In this document: in pieces, positions 21,508 through 27,511 of the stretch
Layout of the letters: each line of letters begins with the position of its first letter
Position numbering within the stretch: position 1 is the first letter of the stretch
Assembly (NCBI GenBank): GCA_034437795.1
Contig: DAOTTI010000138.1
Coordinates: 1-27,511, forward strand
Direction: 5' to 3'
DNA: 27,511 bases
Origin: DAOTTI01 sp034437795
Lineage (GTDB): Bacteria; Chloroflexota; UBA11872; UBA12225
Translations under genes and position numbers: made by a program
The notes under the pieces: model-generated
The model's database searches: none
Told to the model about the DNA's origin: nothing
What the model saw: only the letters and a program-made list of their open reading frames with translations

Positions 21508-21935
21508 AGCATCTCCACCATTCCGAAGCATCCTTCCATAACCGCGGTGTGGCGGCGCGTCGCGCGGCGGCGAGCGAAGGCAAGCGTGAGCGCCCTGATG
21601 CTAGCACAACGAGGGACGTGACGGGGACGTTCCGCCCTAGATGGGCCAGCCGTCGATCAGCGCGCCGCGCGCCGCGATGGGCCGCGTTTCCGCGGGGCCA
21701 GCGCCGGTGGCAGCGGAGCGCCGACCAGCCATGAGCCGTTGCGCCCGCTGCAAGCGCCAGCCCGCGTGCCGCGCTGGAGCGCCGACCGACCACCAATGCC
21801 TGCTCCACTTCCCGCGCCAGCGCCGGACGTTCCCGCGCCGGCCGCGCCAGCAGCCTATGCAAGTGGCGTACCACGCCGCGTGTGGCGGGGCGAGGCGCGC
21901 GGTATCCGCGGTACCCGCGGTACCATACCAGCGCC
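21508..21935. other. 428-nt gene-free divergent region
   Basis: Spacer between the divergent yvcK and DUF2203 genes. It holds TGCTAGCAT (minus strand 21606-21598), an extended -10-like site that would give yvcK a leader of about 84 nt, and a 9-bp triplicate at 21898-21924 near the DUF2203 start. The remainder is GC-rich. Open frames there on both strands look like composition artefacts; I see no RNA gene. Confidence 0.5.
21898..21924. repeat. 9-bp tandem triplicate CGCGGTACC
   Basis: CGCGGTATC, CGCGGTACC and CGCGGTACC in direct succession, ending 11 nt before the DUF2203 start codon. The array contains GGTACC palindromes and is bounded by GGTAT...ATACC, so it also has dyad symmetry. Confidence 0.75.
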
Positions 21936-22364
21936 ATGGGTGCAGAACGGGGTCCATCGCGCCGGCCACGCCTGTTCACGCTGGAGGAGGCGAACGCGCT
22001 CCTGCCGCGCGTCCGGCGCGCGGTGGAGCAGATCCGCTCCTGCGCGGCCGAGCTGGCGCGCCTCCAGACCCAGTTGGCGAGCTACGGCAGAACGGCGGGG
22101 GGCAATGGCCGTGCGGGGAACGGGCACGGGCGGGGGCTATTGGCAGCCCTGGAGCGCGCCGAGGCGCTGCTCGGCGCCACGCGGGCGGCGCTCAGCGAGC
22201 TGGAAGCGATCGGCTGCGAGCTGAAGGACATCGACCTGGGCCTGGTGGACTTCCGCGCCCTGCGCGAAGGGCGCGAGGTCTATCTGTGCTGGCGGCTGGG
22301 CGAGGATGAGATCCGCTTCTGGCACGAGCTCGACACCGGCTTTGCCGGGCGCCAGCCCCTGTGA
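21936..22364 (+). CDS. DUF2203 family protein
   Basis: Predicted cytoplasmic protein of 142 residues. The opening RLFTLEEANALLPRVRRAVEQI and the ending CELKDIDLGLVDFRALREGREVYLCWRLGEDEIRFWHELDTGFAGRQPL match DUF2203, a small helical family common in Chloroflexota, Deinococcus and some Firmicutes. The ELKDIDLGLVDF block is the best-conserved element. A Gly-rich loop (about 58-70) interrupts the central helices. Its role is unknown. ATG 21936 fits the family start; it has no strong ribosome-binding site and a GC-rich triplicated 9-mer lies just upstream. It converges with the GT2 gene after 105 nt. Confidence 0.88.
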   Translation: MGAERGPSRRPRLFTLEEANALLPRVRRAVEQIRSCAAELARLQTQLASYGRTAGGNGRAGNGHGRGLLAALERAEALLGATRAALSELEAIGCELKDIDLGLVDFRALREGREVYLCWRLGEDEIRFWHELDTGFAGRQPL

Positions 22365-22394
22365 GCCGGGCGCCGGCGGGCGGCAGGGGGTGGG

Positions 22395-22510
22395 GGTCAG
22401 GCCTGGGGCGCCGGACTGGGACGTTCTTGGACGTTCTGTTAGACCCGCGATCGCTGGTGATCCGGTGCGTCAGGGCTGGGCGGTCAGGCCGGGGGTGCCG
22501 GACTTGGGAC
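22395..22510. repeat. 29-nt direct repeat at the 3' end of the GT2 gene
   Basis: 22395-22422 and 22482-22510 match at 26 of 29 positions (two mismatches and one 1-nt gap), 87 nt apart. The second copy is coding sequence just before the GT2 stop; the first is intergenic. Between them is a 9-bp tandem pair GGACGTTCT (22419-22437). Confidence 0.65.
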
Positions 22511-23270
22511 CGGCGCGCCGCGCTACGCGGAAGCAGGCGAAGCGCCAGGGGGTAAAGAGCGAACGCAGGCGATACTCCAGGATCAGGGCGATCATGCGCA
22601 GGCCGAGGGTGACGGCCTTGAACGGGTCGCCGGTCACGGACGAGGTGCCCACCCGCTTGGTGTAGTTGACGGGGATCTGGACCATGGTGTGTCCGGCGAT
22701 GAGGGAGAGCAGCATCATCTCCGGGCCAAAGAAGCTGCCGCCCACACGGAAATCGGGCTCGATCTGGCGTAGCGCCTGACGTTTGATCAGACGCATGGTG
22801 CAGCCCACGTCGCTCAGCGTCGTGCTGTTAAAGAGCACCTCCATCAGCTTGGCCACGGCGTAGTTGCCCCAGCGCAGAAAGAAGCCCATGTTGGCCCCCG
22901 CCCAAATGAACTCCCGCTGGGTGCGCGTGCCGTAGACGGCGTCGCAGTCGTCGGAGTAGGCCAGGAGCTTCACCACGTCGTGGCCACGGAAGGTGCCATC
23001 CGGCTCAGCGACGATGATCAGGTCGCCAGTGGCCTCGCGAAAGCCGCGCCGGATGGCGTAGCCATACCCTTGCTGCGGTTCATGCACCAAACGCACCCGG
23101 TCAGCCGGCGCACGGCGGACCTCGTCGTCCGTGCCGGGAGCGGCATTGTTGTTGACGACGACGATCTCGTCGACGAAGCCGGACGCCAGAAACTCCATGA
23201 TGGCGTCGTAGATGGAACCCCGCTCGTTATAGGTGGGGAAGATCACGGAGACTCGTGCCGACCGCCACAT
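22470..23270 (-). CDS. Family 2 glycosyltransferase, DPM1-like polyprenyl-phosphate sugar synthase
   Basis: Cytoplasmic GT-A enzyme of 266 residues that likely transfers a sugar from a nucleotide donor to a polyprenyl phosphate. Motifs are VSVIFPTYNERGSIYDAI at the N-terminus, EIVVVNNNAAPGTDDEV, QGYGYAIRRGFREATGDLIIVAEPDGTF (the AEPDG acidic site), YGTRTQREFI, SDVGCTMRLIKRQAL and INYTKR-like PVNYTKRVGTSSVTGDP. No C-terminal membrane helices are seen, so it is the soluble DPM1 type. ATG 23270 is preceded by GAGG at suitable distance. A longer open frame upstream contains repeat-derived sequence and is rejected. It is divergent from a GT-C glycosyltransferase, which could use its lipid-linked product. 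Confidence 0.9.
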   Translation of the reverse strand: MWRSARVSVIFPTYNERGSIYDAIMEFLASGFVDEIVVVNNNAAPGTDDEVRRAPADRVRLVHEPQQGYGYAIRRGFREATGDLIIVAEPDGTFRGHDVVKLLAYSDDCDAVYGTRTQREFIWAGANMGFFLRWGNYAVAKLMEVLFNSTTLSDVGCTMRLIKRQALRQIEPDFRVGGSFFGPEMMLLSLIAGHTMVQIPVNYTKRVGTSSVTGDPFKAVTLGLRMIALILEYRLRSLFTPWRFACFRVARRAGPKSGTPGLTAQP

Positions 23271-23316
23271 GGCTGCCTCAGTGCCGCTCGCATAAAACGA
23301 CGCTGGTGGGGTGGAG

Positions 23317-23437
23317 GGAACGTATACGGCGTGTGCAGAAGGATAGCTAGAGGCCGCTGCCGGCCTCATCAATGGCGCACAGATAGGGTGCACAGGTAGG
23401 GTGCAAGGAACGTGTGCGGCGCGTGCAGAAGGATAGC
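23317..23437. repeat. Direct duplication of the GT-C gene start, offset 90 bp
   Basis: 23317-23347 and 23407-23437 match at 28 of 31 bases. The second copy contains the GTG start and first nine codons of the GT-C gene; the first is a decayed upstream copy. Between them are two 13-bp tandem units, CACAGATAGGGTG and CACAGGTAGGGTG (23378-23403). Confidence 0.75.
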
Positions 23438-25427
23438 GCCTGTAGCCCTGGCCGTGCTGCTGTGGCTGGGGCCGTGGGGCGCAGTGGTGGAGGCCCAGTC
23501 GTCTCCCCGTACCTCCGGCGACGCGCTGGCCGCCGCGTTGGCGCCGCCCGGTGAGGCGCATCCACGCCTGGTCCGCGCCGGGCAGGACGTATTCTGGGTG
23601 CAAGGCAGAAAGCGGCGCTGGATCGTTTCCCCCCAGGTCTTTGCCGACTATCGCTTCCGTGAGGAGTGGATCGAGCCGATTAGCGAGCAGGAGCTCACCG
23701 CGATTGCGCGCGGCCCGGACCTGGTGGCGGGGCCAGTGCTGCGCGCGCCGGACGGGGAGATCTGGGTGGTGTACGAAGGCGCGCGCCGGCGCGTCGCCGG
23801 CCCAGACGCCTTTGCGCCCCTGTATCTCTCCCCTGACGACGCGGTGCCGGCCAGCGCTGAGCTGCTGACCTCCTATCCCGCCGGCCGGCCGATCGGGAAC
23901 CCGCCCAGGCCGTGGATGGCCGGGATCGTGATCGCCGTGCTGCTCGGCGCGGGCTGGGTCTGGTGGTTCGACCGTGGCGGGCGGCGCCCGTCAGGGGGGA
24001 TCTGGCTCGTGCTGGGCGCCCTGGTTGTTGCCGGCACCGCGTTCAAGGTGCACTACGTCGCGCTCTTCCCCTGGCTCCCGGATGGGGCAGACGCCAACGC
24101 CTACGCCACAGTGGCGAGGTATCTCGCCTCGGGGGGGAGCGTCCTCGACGATGGACCCTATCGCGGGCTCATCGGCGTCACGTCACCCCTGTACCCCTTC
24201 ATTCTGGCCGCGTTCTCCTGGGCAGTGGCCCTGGCGCATGAGAGCGTGGTGGGCTGGAAGCTCGTCCAGGTGGCGGTCGCCGTGGCGCTGGTCCCGCTCA
24301 CCGGCTCCCTGGCCGGCCGCCTCTACGGCCCGCGGGCCGGGCGGCTGGCCGCCGTGCTGGCCGCCATCTCGCCACTCTGGCTCTACAGTGCGGAGCTGCT
24401 GCAGTATGAGCTGTGGCTGGCGCTCAGCGTGCTGGCCGGCACCTGGTGCCTGGTACAGGCCGCCGCCCAGCCGCAGCGTCTGCGCTGGTTCATGCTGGCC
24501 GGCACGGCGTACGGGCTGGCCGGAGCGCTGCAGCTCAAATCCGTGGTCCTGCTTGCGCCGGCCGCCGCCTGCATCGTGTGGCTGACCTGGCGCGTCGGCC
24601 GCGCATGCCAGGCCGGGCTGGAAGCGGAGGTCGGGGAGACGCGGCCGGAAGGGGCAGGGCAGGGAACGGAAAACCGCAAGACGCGTGGCGCCCCGGCCAG
24701 GGGCACGACGGCACCGGCGGTGGCGCTGGTCTTCTTCGCGGCCGCGAGCGCGCCCCTCACCGCCTGGGGGCTGCGCAACGTCATCGTGCATGGGGAGCCG
24801 GTCATCGGCTCCACGGCCGCGGGGGTCATCTTCTGGATGGGCAACCACGACGGGGCGACCGGCGGGATCATGCAGGTCCCGCCCCCGCCCGCGTTGTACG
24901 AGCAGGTGAAGCGTTATCCAGAGCGGTCCATTACGCGCGAGACCCGCGCCTACGCCGCGCTTGCGGCGGGGTACATCGCGCAGCATCCGTCGCGCTTCGG
25001 GGTACTGGCCCTGAAGAAGCTGGAACGGTTCTGGTGGACGATTACGCCGGACAGGCTCGGCGAATACGCTGAAGGGCGCATGCTCGCCTTCCTGGGCGGC
25101 ATGGTAGACGGCCCGGCGCTCACGCTCTTCTCCAAGCTGCTGCACCTGTTCACGGCCGTGACGCTCGCTGCTGGCGTGCTGGGGGGCGGGCGGCTCAGTG
25201 CTGGCGCGGGCGGGCCGGCCACAGTCGGACGCTGGCTGGTGCTCAGCTCCTGTCTGCTGTTCTGGCTGGTCCACATCCCCTTCATCGCAGAGCCACGATA
25301 CCGGATCCCCATCGCCCCGCTGCTGCAGGTGCTGCAAGGCACGGGCCTGGTCGTCTTGCGAGACGCGCTACCATTGGGCCGGAAGGGGCCGGACGGCTGC
25401 AACGGTTCCGATGAGCGACGTGGCTGA
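23412..25427 (+). CDS. GT-C (family 39-like) membrane glycosyltransferase with N-terminal extracytoplasmic module
   Basis: 671-residue membrane protein. Residues 1-29 are a signal peptide (RRIAPVALAVLLWLGPWGAVVEAQ). Residues about 53-160 form two similar units of about 50 residues: VFWVQGRKRRWIVSPQVFADY, then EIWVVYEGARRRVAGPDAFAPLY. Each ends in a Pro/Gly-rich stretch, resembling surface-protein repeats with a KRRWIPxPxxF core. From about 170 follow roughly ten membrane helices. The first extracytoplasmic loop has PDGADANAYATVARYL (Asp224, Asp227), as in PMT_2-type enzymes that use polyprenyl-phosphate sugars. A hydrophilic cytoplasmic-looking insert of about 35 residues lies after the WRVGRA helix. 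GTG 23412 has AAGGA just upstream. The sugar acceptor is unknown. The 3' end overlaps the next gene by 17 nt. Confidence 0.85.
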   Translation: MCGACRRIAPVALAVLLWLGPWGAVVEAQSSPRTSGDALAAALAPPGEAHPRLVRAGQDVFWVQGRKRRWIVSPQVFADYRFREEWIEPISEQELTAIARGPDLVAGPVLRAPDGEIWVVYEGARRRVAGPDAFAPLYLSPDDAVPASAELLTSYPAGRPIGNPPRPWMAGIVIAVLLGAGWVWWFDRGGRRPSGGIWLVLGALVVAGTAFKVHYVALFPWLPDGADANAYATVARYLASGGSVLDDGPYRGLIGVTSPLYPFILAAFSWAVALAHESVVGWKLVQVAVAVALVPLTGSLAGRLYGPRAGRLAAVLAAISPLWLYSAELLQYELWLALSVLAGTWCLVQAAAQPQRLRWFMLAGTAYGLAGALQLKSVVLLAPAAACIVWLTWRVGRACQAGLEAEVGETRPEGAGQGTENRKTRGAPARGTTAPAVALVFFAAASAPLTAWGLRNVIVHGEPVIGSTAAGVIFWMGNHDGATGGIMQVPPPPALYEQVKRYPERSITRETRAYAALAAGYIAQHPSRFGVLALKKLERFWWTITPDRLGEYAEGRMLAFLGGMVDGPALTLFSKLLHLFTAVTLAAGVLGGGRLSAGAGGPATVGRWLVLSSCLLFWLVHIPFIAEPRYRIPIAPLLQVLQGTGLVVLRDALPLGRKGPDGCNGSDERRG

Positions 25428-25716
25428 TGCGGGCGAGACCCGCCCGATCCCCAAGGAAGTCGATGACGCCATTCGTGCGGCGGCCGTCGCCGAGAGCGCG
25501 GAAGACGCCGCGCTGACGCTCGCCGCCATCGCCAACCGGGCCATCGCTGAGCTGAACAAGCTGGCGCGCACCCAGTCCCAGGCGCGCCGCGGCCAGCCGG
25601 ACTGGGGAACCTGGGCCGGCATGGCCAACGCGGCGCGAGACGCTGTGCTGCGGGTGGCCACGTGCCGTAAGACGGCTGCCGAGCTGGTACAGAAGAAGGG
25701 CGGCGGGGCGACGTAA
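25411..25716 (+). CDS. Small hypothetical helical protein
   Basis: 101 residues, beginning MSDVADAGETRPIPKEVDDAI at ATG 25411, which overlaps the end of the GT-C gene by 17 nt and suggests translational coupling. The body is predicted mostly helical (AAAVAESAEDAALTLAAIANRAIAELNKLARTQ) with a short GQPDWGTWAGMANAARDAVLRVATC segment. No membrane helix, signal peptide or known motif is seen. The codon use resembles neighbouring genes, so I think it is real. Function unknown. Confidence 0.6.
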   Translation: MSDVADAGETRPIPKEVDDAIRAAAVAESAEDAALTLAAIANRAIAELNKLARTQSQARRGQPDWGTWAGMANAARDAVLRVATCRKTAAELVQKKGGGAT

Positions 25717-25872
25717 GCGCCGGGTCACCACTCAGCCGATCACCCCCGTGGGGGCGGCGGCATCACGGGTTTCATCCAGGGAGGTTGGATCGTTACAGCC
25801 CCGGAAGTCTCACGTCGGGCAAGGCCGCCGGGCGTCAAAGGGCGGGGCTGATCCAGATTGGCCGGCGACCGC

Positions 25873-26295
25873 TTAGACCAGGCGTCGAGCGGCCTCCCGC
25901 TGGCTTTCCGTCGCCGTCTTCTGGCGATCCTCCAGGAACTCGCCGACGACCTTGACGATCGCCCCCACCGCCAGCAGGATCTCGGCCGTTCGCTGGAGCA
26001 CCTGCACCCAGTCGACCTGCCGCCGGCCCACCAGGCCGGCCACGGCGGAGCGTCCGGCGCGGCGCTCGCCGGTCCACAAGAAGGCCAGGGCGGCCGCCGC
26101 GGCGCTCAGGGCCTTGCCGATGCTGCCGGACCACTTCTGTACCAGCACGCGGTGCTCTAGCGGGGTGAGCATGCGGCGATCCAGCCGGTTCAGCAGGCGC
26201 TCGCCGGCACGGCTGCTCAGGAACACGGCCAGTAACCGCGCCACGACCTGGCCGCCGATCAGTCCGGCGGCGGCCCCGACCAGTCGGTTCGCCAT
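25873..26295 (-). CDS. Small membrane protein of unknown function
   Basis: 140 residues from ATG 26295. Hydrophobic stretches at about 3-25 (LVGAAAGLIGGQVVARLLAVFL), 58-75 (IGKALSAAAAALAFLWTG) and 103-124 (TAEILLAVGAIVKVVGEFL) could span or lie on the membrane. A basic region NRLDRRMLTPLEHRVLVQK separates the first two. The C-terminus is charged (EDRQKTATESQREAARRLV). I recognise no family. It converges with the 101-residue gene across a 156-nt spacer that contains a short CCCCC/GGGGG hairpin near 25742. Confidence 0.6.
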   Translation of the reverse strand: MANRLVGAAAGLIGGQVVARLLAVFLSSRAGERLLNRLDRRMLTPLEHRVLVQKWSGSIGKALSAAAAALAFLWTGERRAGRSAVAGLVGRRQVDWVQVLQRTAEILLAVGAIVKVVGEFLEDRQKTATESQREAARRLV

Positions 26296-26777
26296 CGTCT
26301 TGCTCTCAGCCCATCTCCAATCCGGTGCGCATTGAAGGCCGGCCTTCCCCACGCGGGGCCGGCGGGCCGGCTCGCACGGGCACGCGAGAAGGTGGCCAGG
26401 CAGGAAGTATGCCAGGCGCGCCCGCGCGGCAGCCCGCACACCGTCGTGGCGGGTGCAGGCTTGCGCGGGGCCGCGCCTGCCGGCCGCTGCTGCGGTCCGG
26501 ATATAGCGTTGCGAAGCCCGCTGGCGTGGGCTCGACCATGCCGCCCGCCTGGCCAGCGCCGCCTTGCGCCTCCACTTCAGGAGCGGGCAAGCCTGCCGAT
26601 GATTATCGGTGGCAGCGCCTGAGGGGCCCGGCCGTTCGCCAGCCGCATCGTGGCCGGCGCCACGCCTAGTGGGTCACTTCCCCTGGATGTGGCCGTTGGC
26701 GCCCGTGGCGGAATGGCACTAGGCATGACACATGGCCCACCAGCGCTGCACGTCGCACGAGGACATCTCGGATCAAC
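26296..26777. other. 482-nt gene-free region with repeat copy 2
   Basis: Divergent spacer between the small membrane protein and the exported hydrolase. It is very GC-rich with many short palindromes, for example CCGAT/ATCGG around 26597-26610. It contains the second copy of the 72-bp element (26669-26740). Short open frames here show no conserved character, and I found no tRNA or riboswitch signature. Confidence 0.5.
26669..26740. repeat. 72-bp dispersed element, copy 2
   Basis: Same length and about 82% identity to the copy at 17336-17407, no gaps. Ends are GTGGGTC and GGCCCAC; the single change from copy 1 turns an A-U pair into a G-U pair, so the terminal stem would survive in RNA. It lies 37 nt upstream of the hydrolase start codon. 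Confidence 0.8.
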
Positions 26778-27511
26778 ATGAACGACCGCGTGTACCCCGT
26801 ATCTGGCAGACGGCTGGGACGGCGGGCCTTTCACCGCCTGACCCTTGGCGCCAGCGCCCTGGTGGGAACGGCCGCACGGCTGGGCCGCGCGCCGGCGGCC
26901 CGCGCGGCGCGGGCGCGTTCCCCCCTTCCTGCGGTCGAGCCGGCCGAGGCCTTTGGCGTGAACGAAGCGTTCCGCGCGCCGGCGTTCGCCGCCCTCTCCG
27001 GTGCCCGCTGGACACGCTGGACGGTGCAGTGGTTCAACGTCCAGCCCAGGCCCGGCGAGTTCAACGTGCACTACTTCCTGGACCACCGTGGCCGGTCCAT
27101 CCTGGAAGCGCAGGTCAGGGCGGGGATGAAGGTGGCGGCCATGGTGCTCGGCACGCCGGAGTGGGCGGCCGAGACGCCTGGCCTCAAAACAGGGACATCC
27201 GTCCCAAGGGGCCTGTACGAGCCGGTCTTCCTCGGAGACCAACCCAATCCGGACAACACCTGGGGCGCGTTCATGTACCACCTGGCCGCCACCTACCGGG
27301 GCCTGATGGACGTGTTCGAGATCTGGAACGAGGTGGAGATCCCGGCGTCCGGCTCGAATGCCCTCTACAACACCTGGGCTGGGACGGCAGCAGACTACTA
27401 CCAGCTGCTCAAGGTGGCGGCCGAGGCCGCCCGCGCCGCCAATCCCCAGGTGCGCCTGGTCACCGCCCCCTACTCCTACTTCAAGGACAAGGAAGCCGGG
27501 GGTGGCCAGCA
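26778..27511 (+). CDS. Tat-exported glycoside hydrolase-like protein (clan GH-A fold), 3' end outside window
   Basis: 244 residues are visible from ATG 26778. A twin-arginine signal is likely: LGRRAFHRL (13-21) followed by a moderately hydrophobic Ala/Leu/Gly segment and an Ala-rich cleavage region near 45. The mature part starts AFGVNEAF and reads like a TIM-barrel hydrolase: ARWTRWTVQWFNVQPRPGEFN, AGMKVAAMVLGTPEWAA, then FEIWNEVEIP. In the last, Asn184-Glu185 matches the NE acid/base pair of clan A families such as GH5 and GH39. VRLVTAPYSYFKD follows at the window edge. The nucleophile Glu would lie beyond the end. Alternative: a non-catalytic cellulase-like surface protein. It has only a weak GGA as ribosome-binding site and sits downstream of the 72-bp repeat. 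Confidence 0.75.
   Translation, partial: MNDRVYPVSGRRLGRRAFHRLTLGASALVGTAARLGRAPAARAARARSPLPAVEPAEAFGVNEAFRAPAFAALSGARWTRWTVQWFNVQPRPGEFNVHYFLDHRGRSILEAQVRAGMKVAAMVLGTPEWAAETPGLKTGTSVPRGLYEPVFLGDQPNPDNTWGAFMYHLAATYRGLMDVFEIWNEVEIPASGSNALYNTWAGTAADYYQLLKVAAEAARAANPQVRLVTAPYSYFKDKEAGGGQ

Noticed and set aside
21641..22309. Plus-strand frame with CxxC-like start (MSRCARCKRQPAC) before DUF2203
   Set aside because: Extends through DUF2203 in another frame; the Cys spacing does not form a convincing zinc ribbon and no ribosome-binding site is present.
22470..23603. Longer version of the GT2 protein starting at 23603
   Set aside because: The extra 111 residues are translated from direct repeats and the antisense of the GT-C start; ATG 23270 begins right before the VSVIFPTYNE strand.
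25846..25866. CTGATCCAGATTGGCCGG resembling the 3' part of a TPP riboswitch
   Set aside because: No CTGAGA element or correct helices nearby, and it lies at a gene end rather than in a leader.
1..27511. Defence system, prophage, CRISPR array or toxin-antitoxin pair
   Set aside because: Scanned for regularly spaced repeats, integrase/transposase motifs, nuclease or toxin families; nothing convincing was seen.

Overview
The window is GC-rich bacterial chromosome with dense coding on both strands and many GTG and TTG starts. The gene content fits Chloroflexota (a Thermomicrobia/Sphaerobacter-like lineage is my best guess): a five-TM YidC without a large periplasmic domain, Tat-type lipoprotein signals, a DUF2203 protein, a YvcK with N-terminal membrane segments, and short intergenic repeats. 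I found no plasmid, phage, CRISPR, rRNA or tRNA genes. Taxonomy is inferred from gene content only.

Left part (1-6500) reads as a catabolic locus: an M55 D-aminopeptidase (cut by the window edge), a formylglycine-type sulfatase, an enolase-superfamily ManD-like dehydratase with a 19-bp palindrome ahead of it, an orphan Tat lipoprotein sugar-binding protein, and a PfkB-family kinase.

Middle part (6500-17400) is housekeeping. On the minus strand lies the classical rpmH-rnpA-yidD-yidC-jag cluster (ribosomal protein, RNase P protein, membrane insertion). It is followed by a TPR protein, a DegV fatty-acid-binding protein, an MFS exporter, a polytopic membrane protein with a probable leaderless mRNA, gyrB and plsX. 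dnaA, dnaN and recF, which often neighbour rpmH or gyrB, are absent from the window, and I saw no dnaA-box cluster.

Right part (17400-27511) holds nagA facing two YvcK/CofD-family genes. One is intact and soluble; the other is membrane-anchored with its nucleotide/sugar-binding N-terminal half eroded. YvcK proteins bind UDP-GlcNAc, so the proximity to nagA suggests an amino-sugar or envelope theme. Then come DUF2203, a DPM1-like GT2 glycosyltransferase divergent from a GT-C glycosyltransferase carrying an unusual N-terminal extracytoplasmic module, two small unknown proteins, and the start of a Tat-exported GH-A-type glycoside hydrolase.

Intergenic DNA carries several structured elements: a 72-bp element present twice with terminal inverted repeats, three tandem clusters of a CCCTCTCCC/GGGAGAGGG palindromic repeat at gene ends, two interleaved long inverted repeats between gyrB and plsX, and short direct duplications of gene ends. 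I did not find a clearly new multi-gene system. The most noteworthy items are the degenerate membrane YvcK paralogue beside an intact one, the 72-bp repeat, the altered ManD-like active site, and the repeat-built Tat signal of the binding protein.
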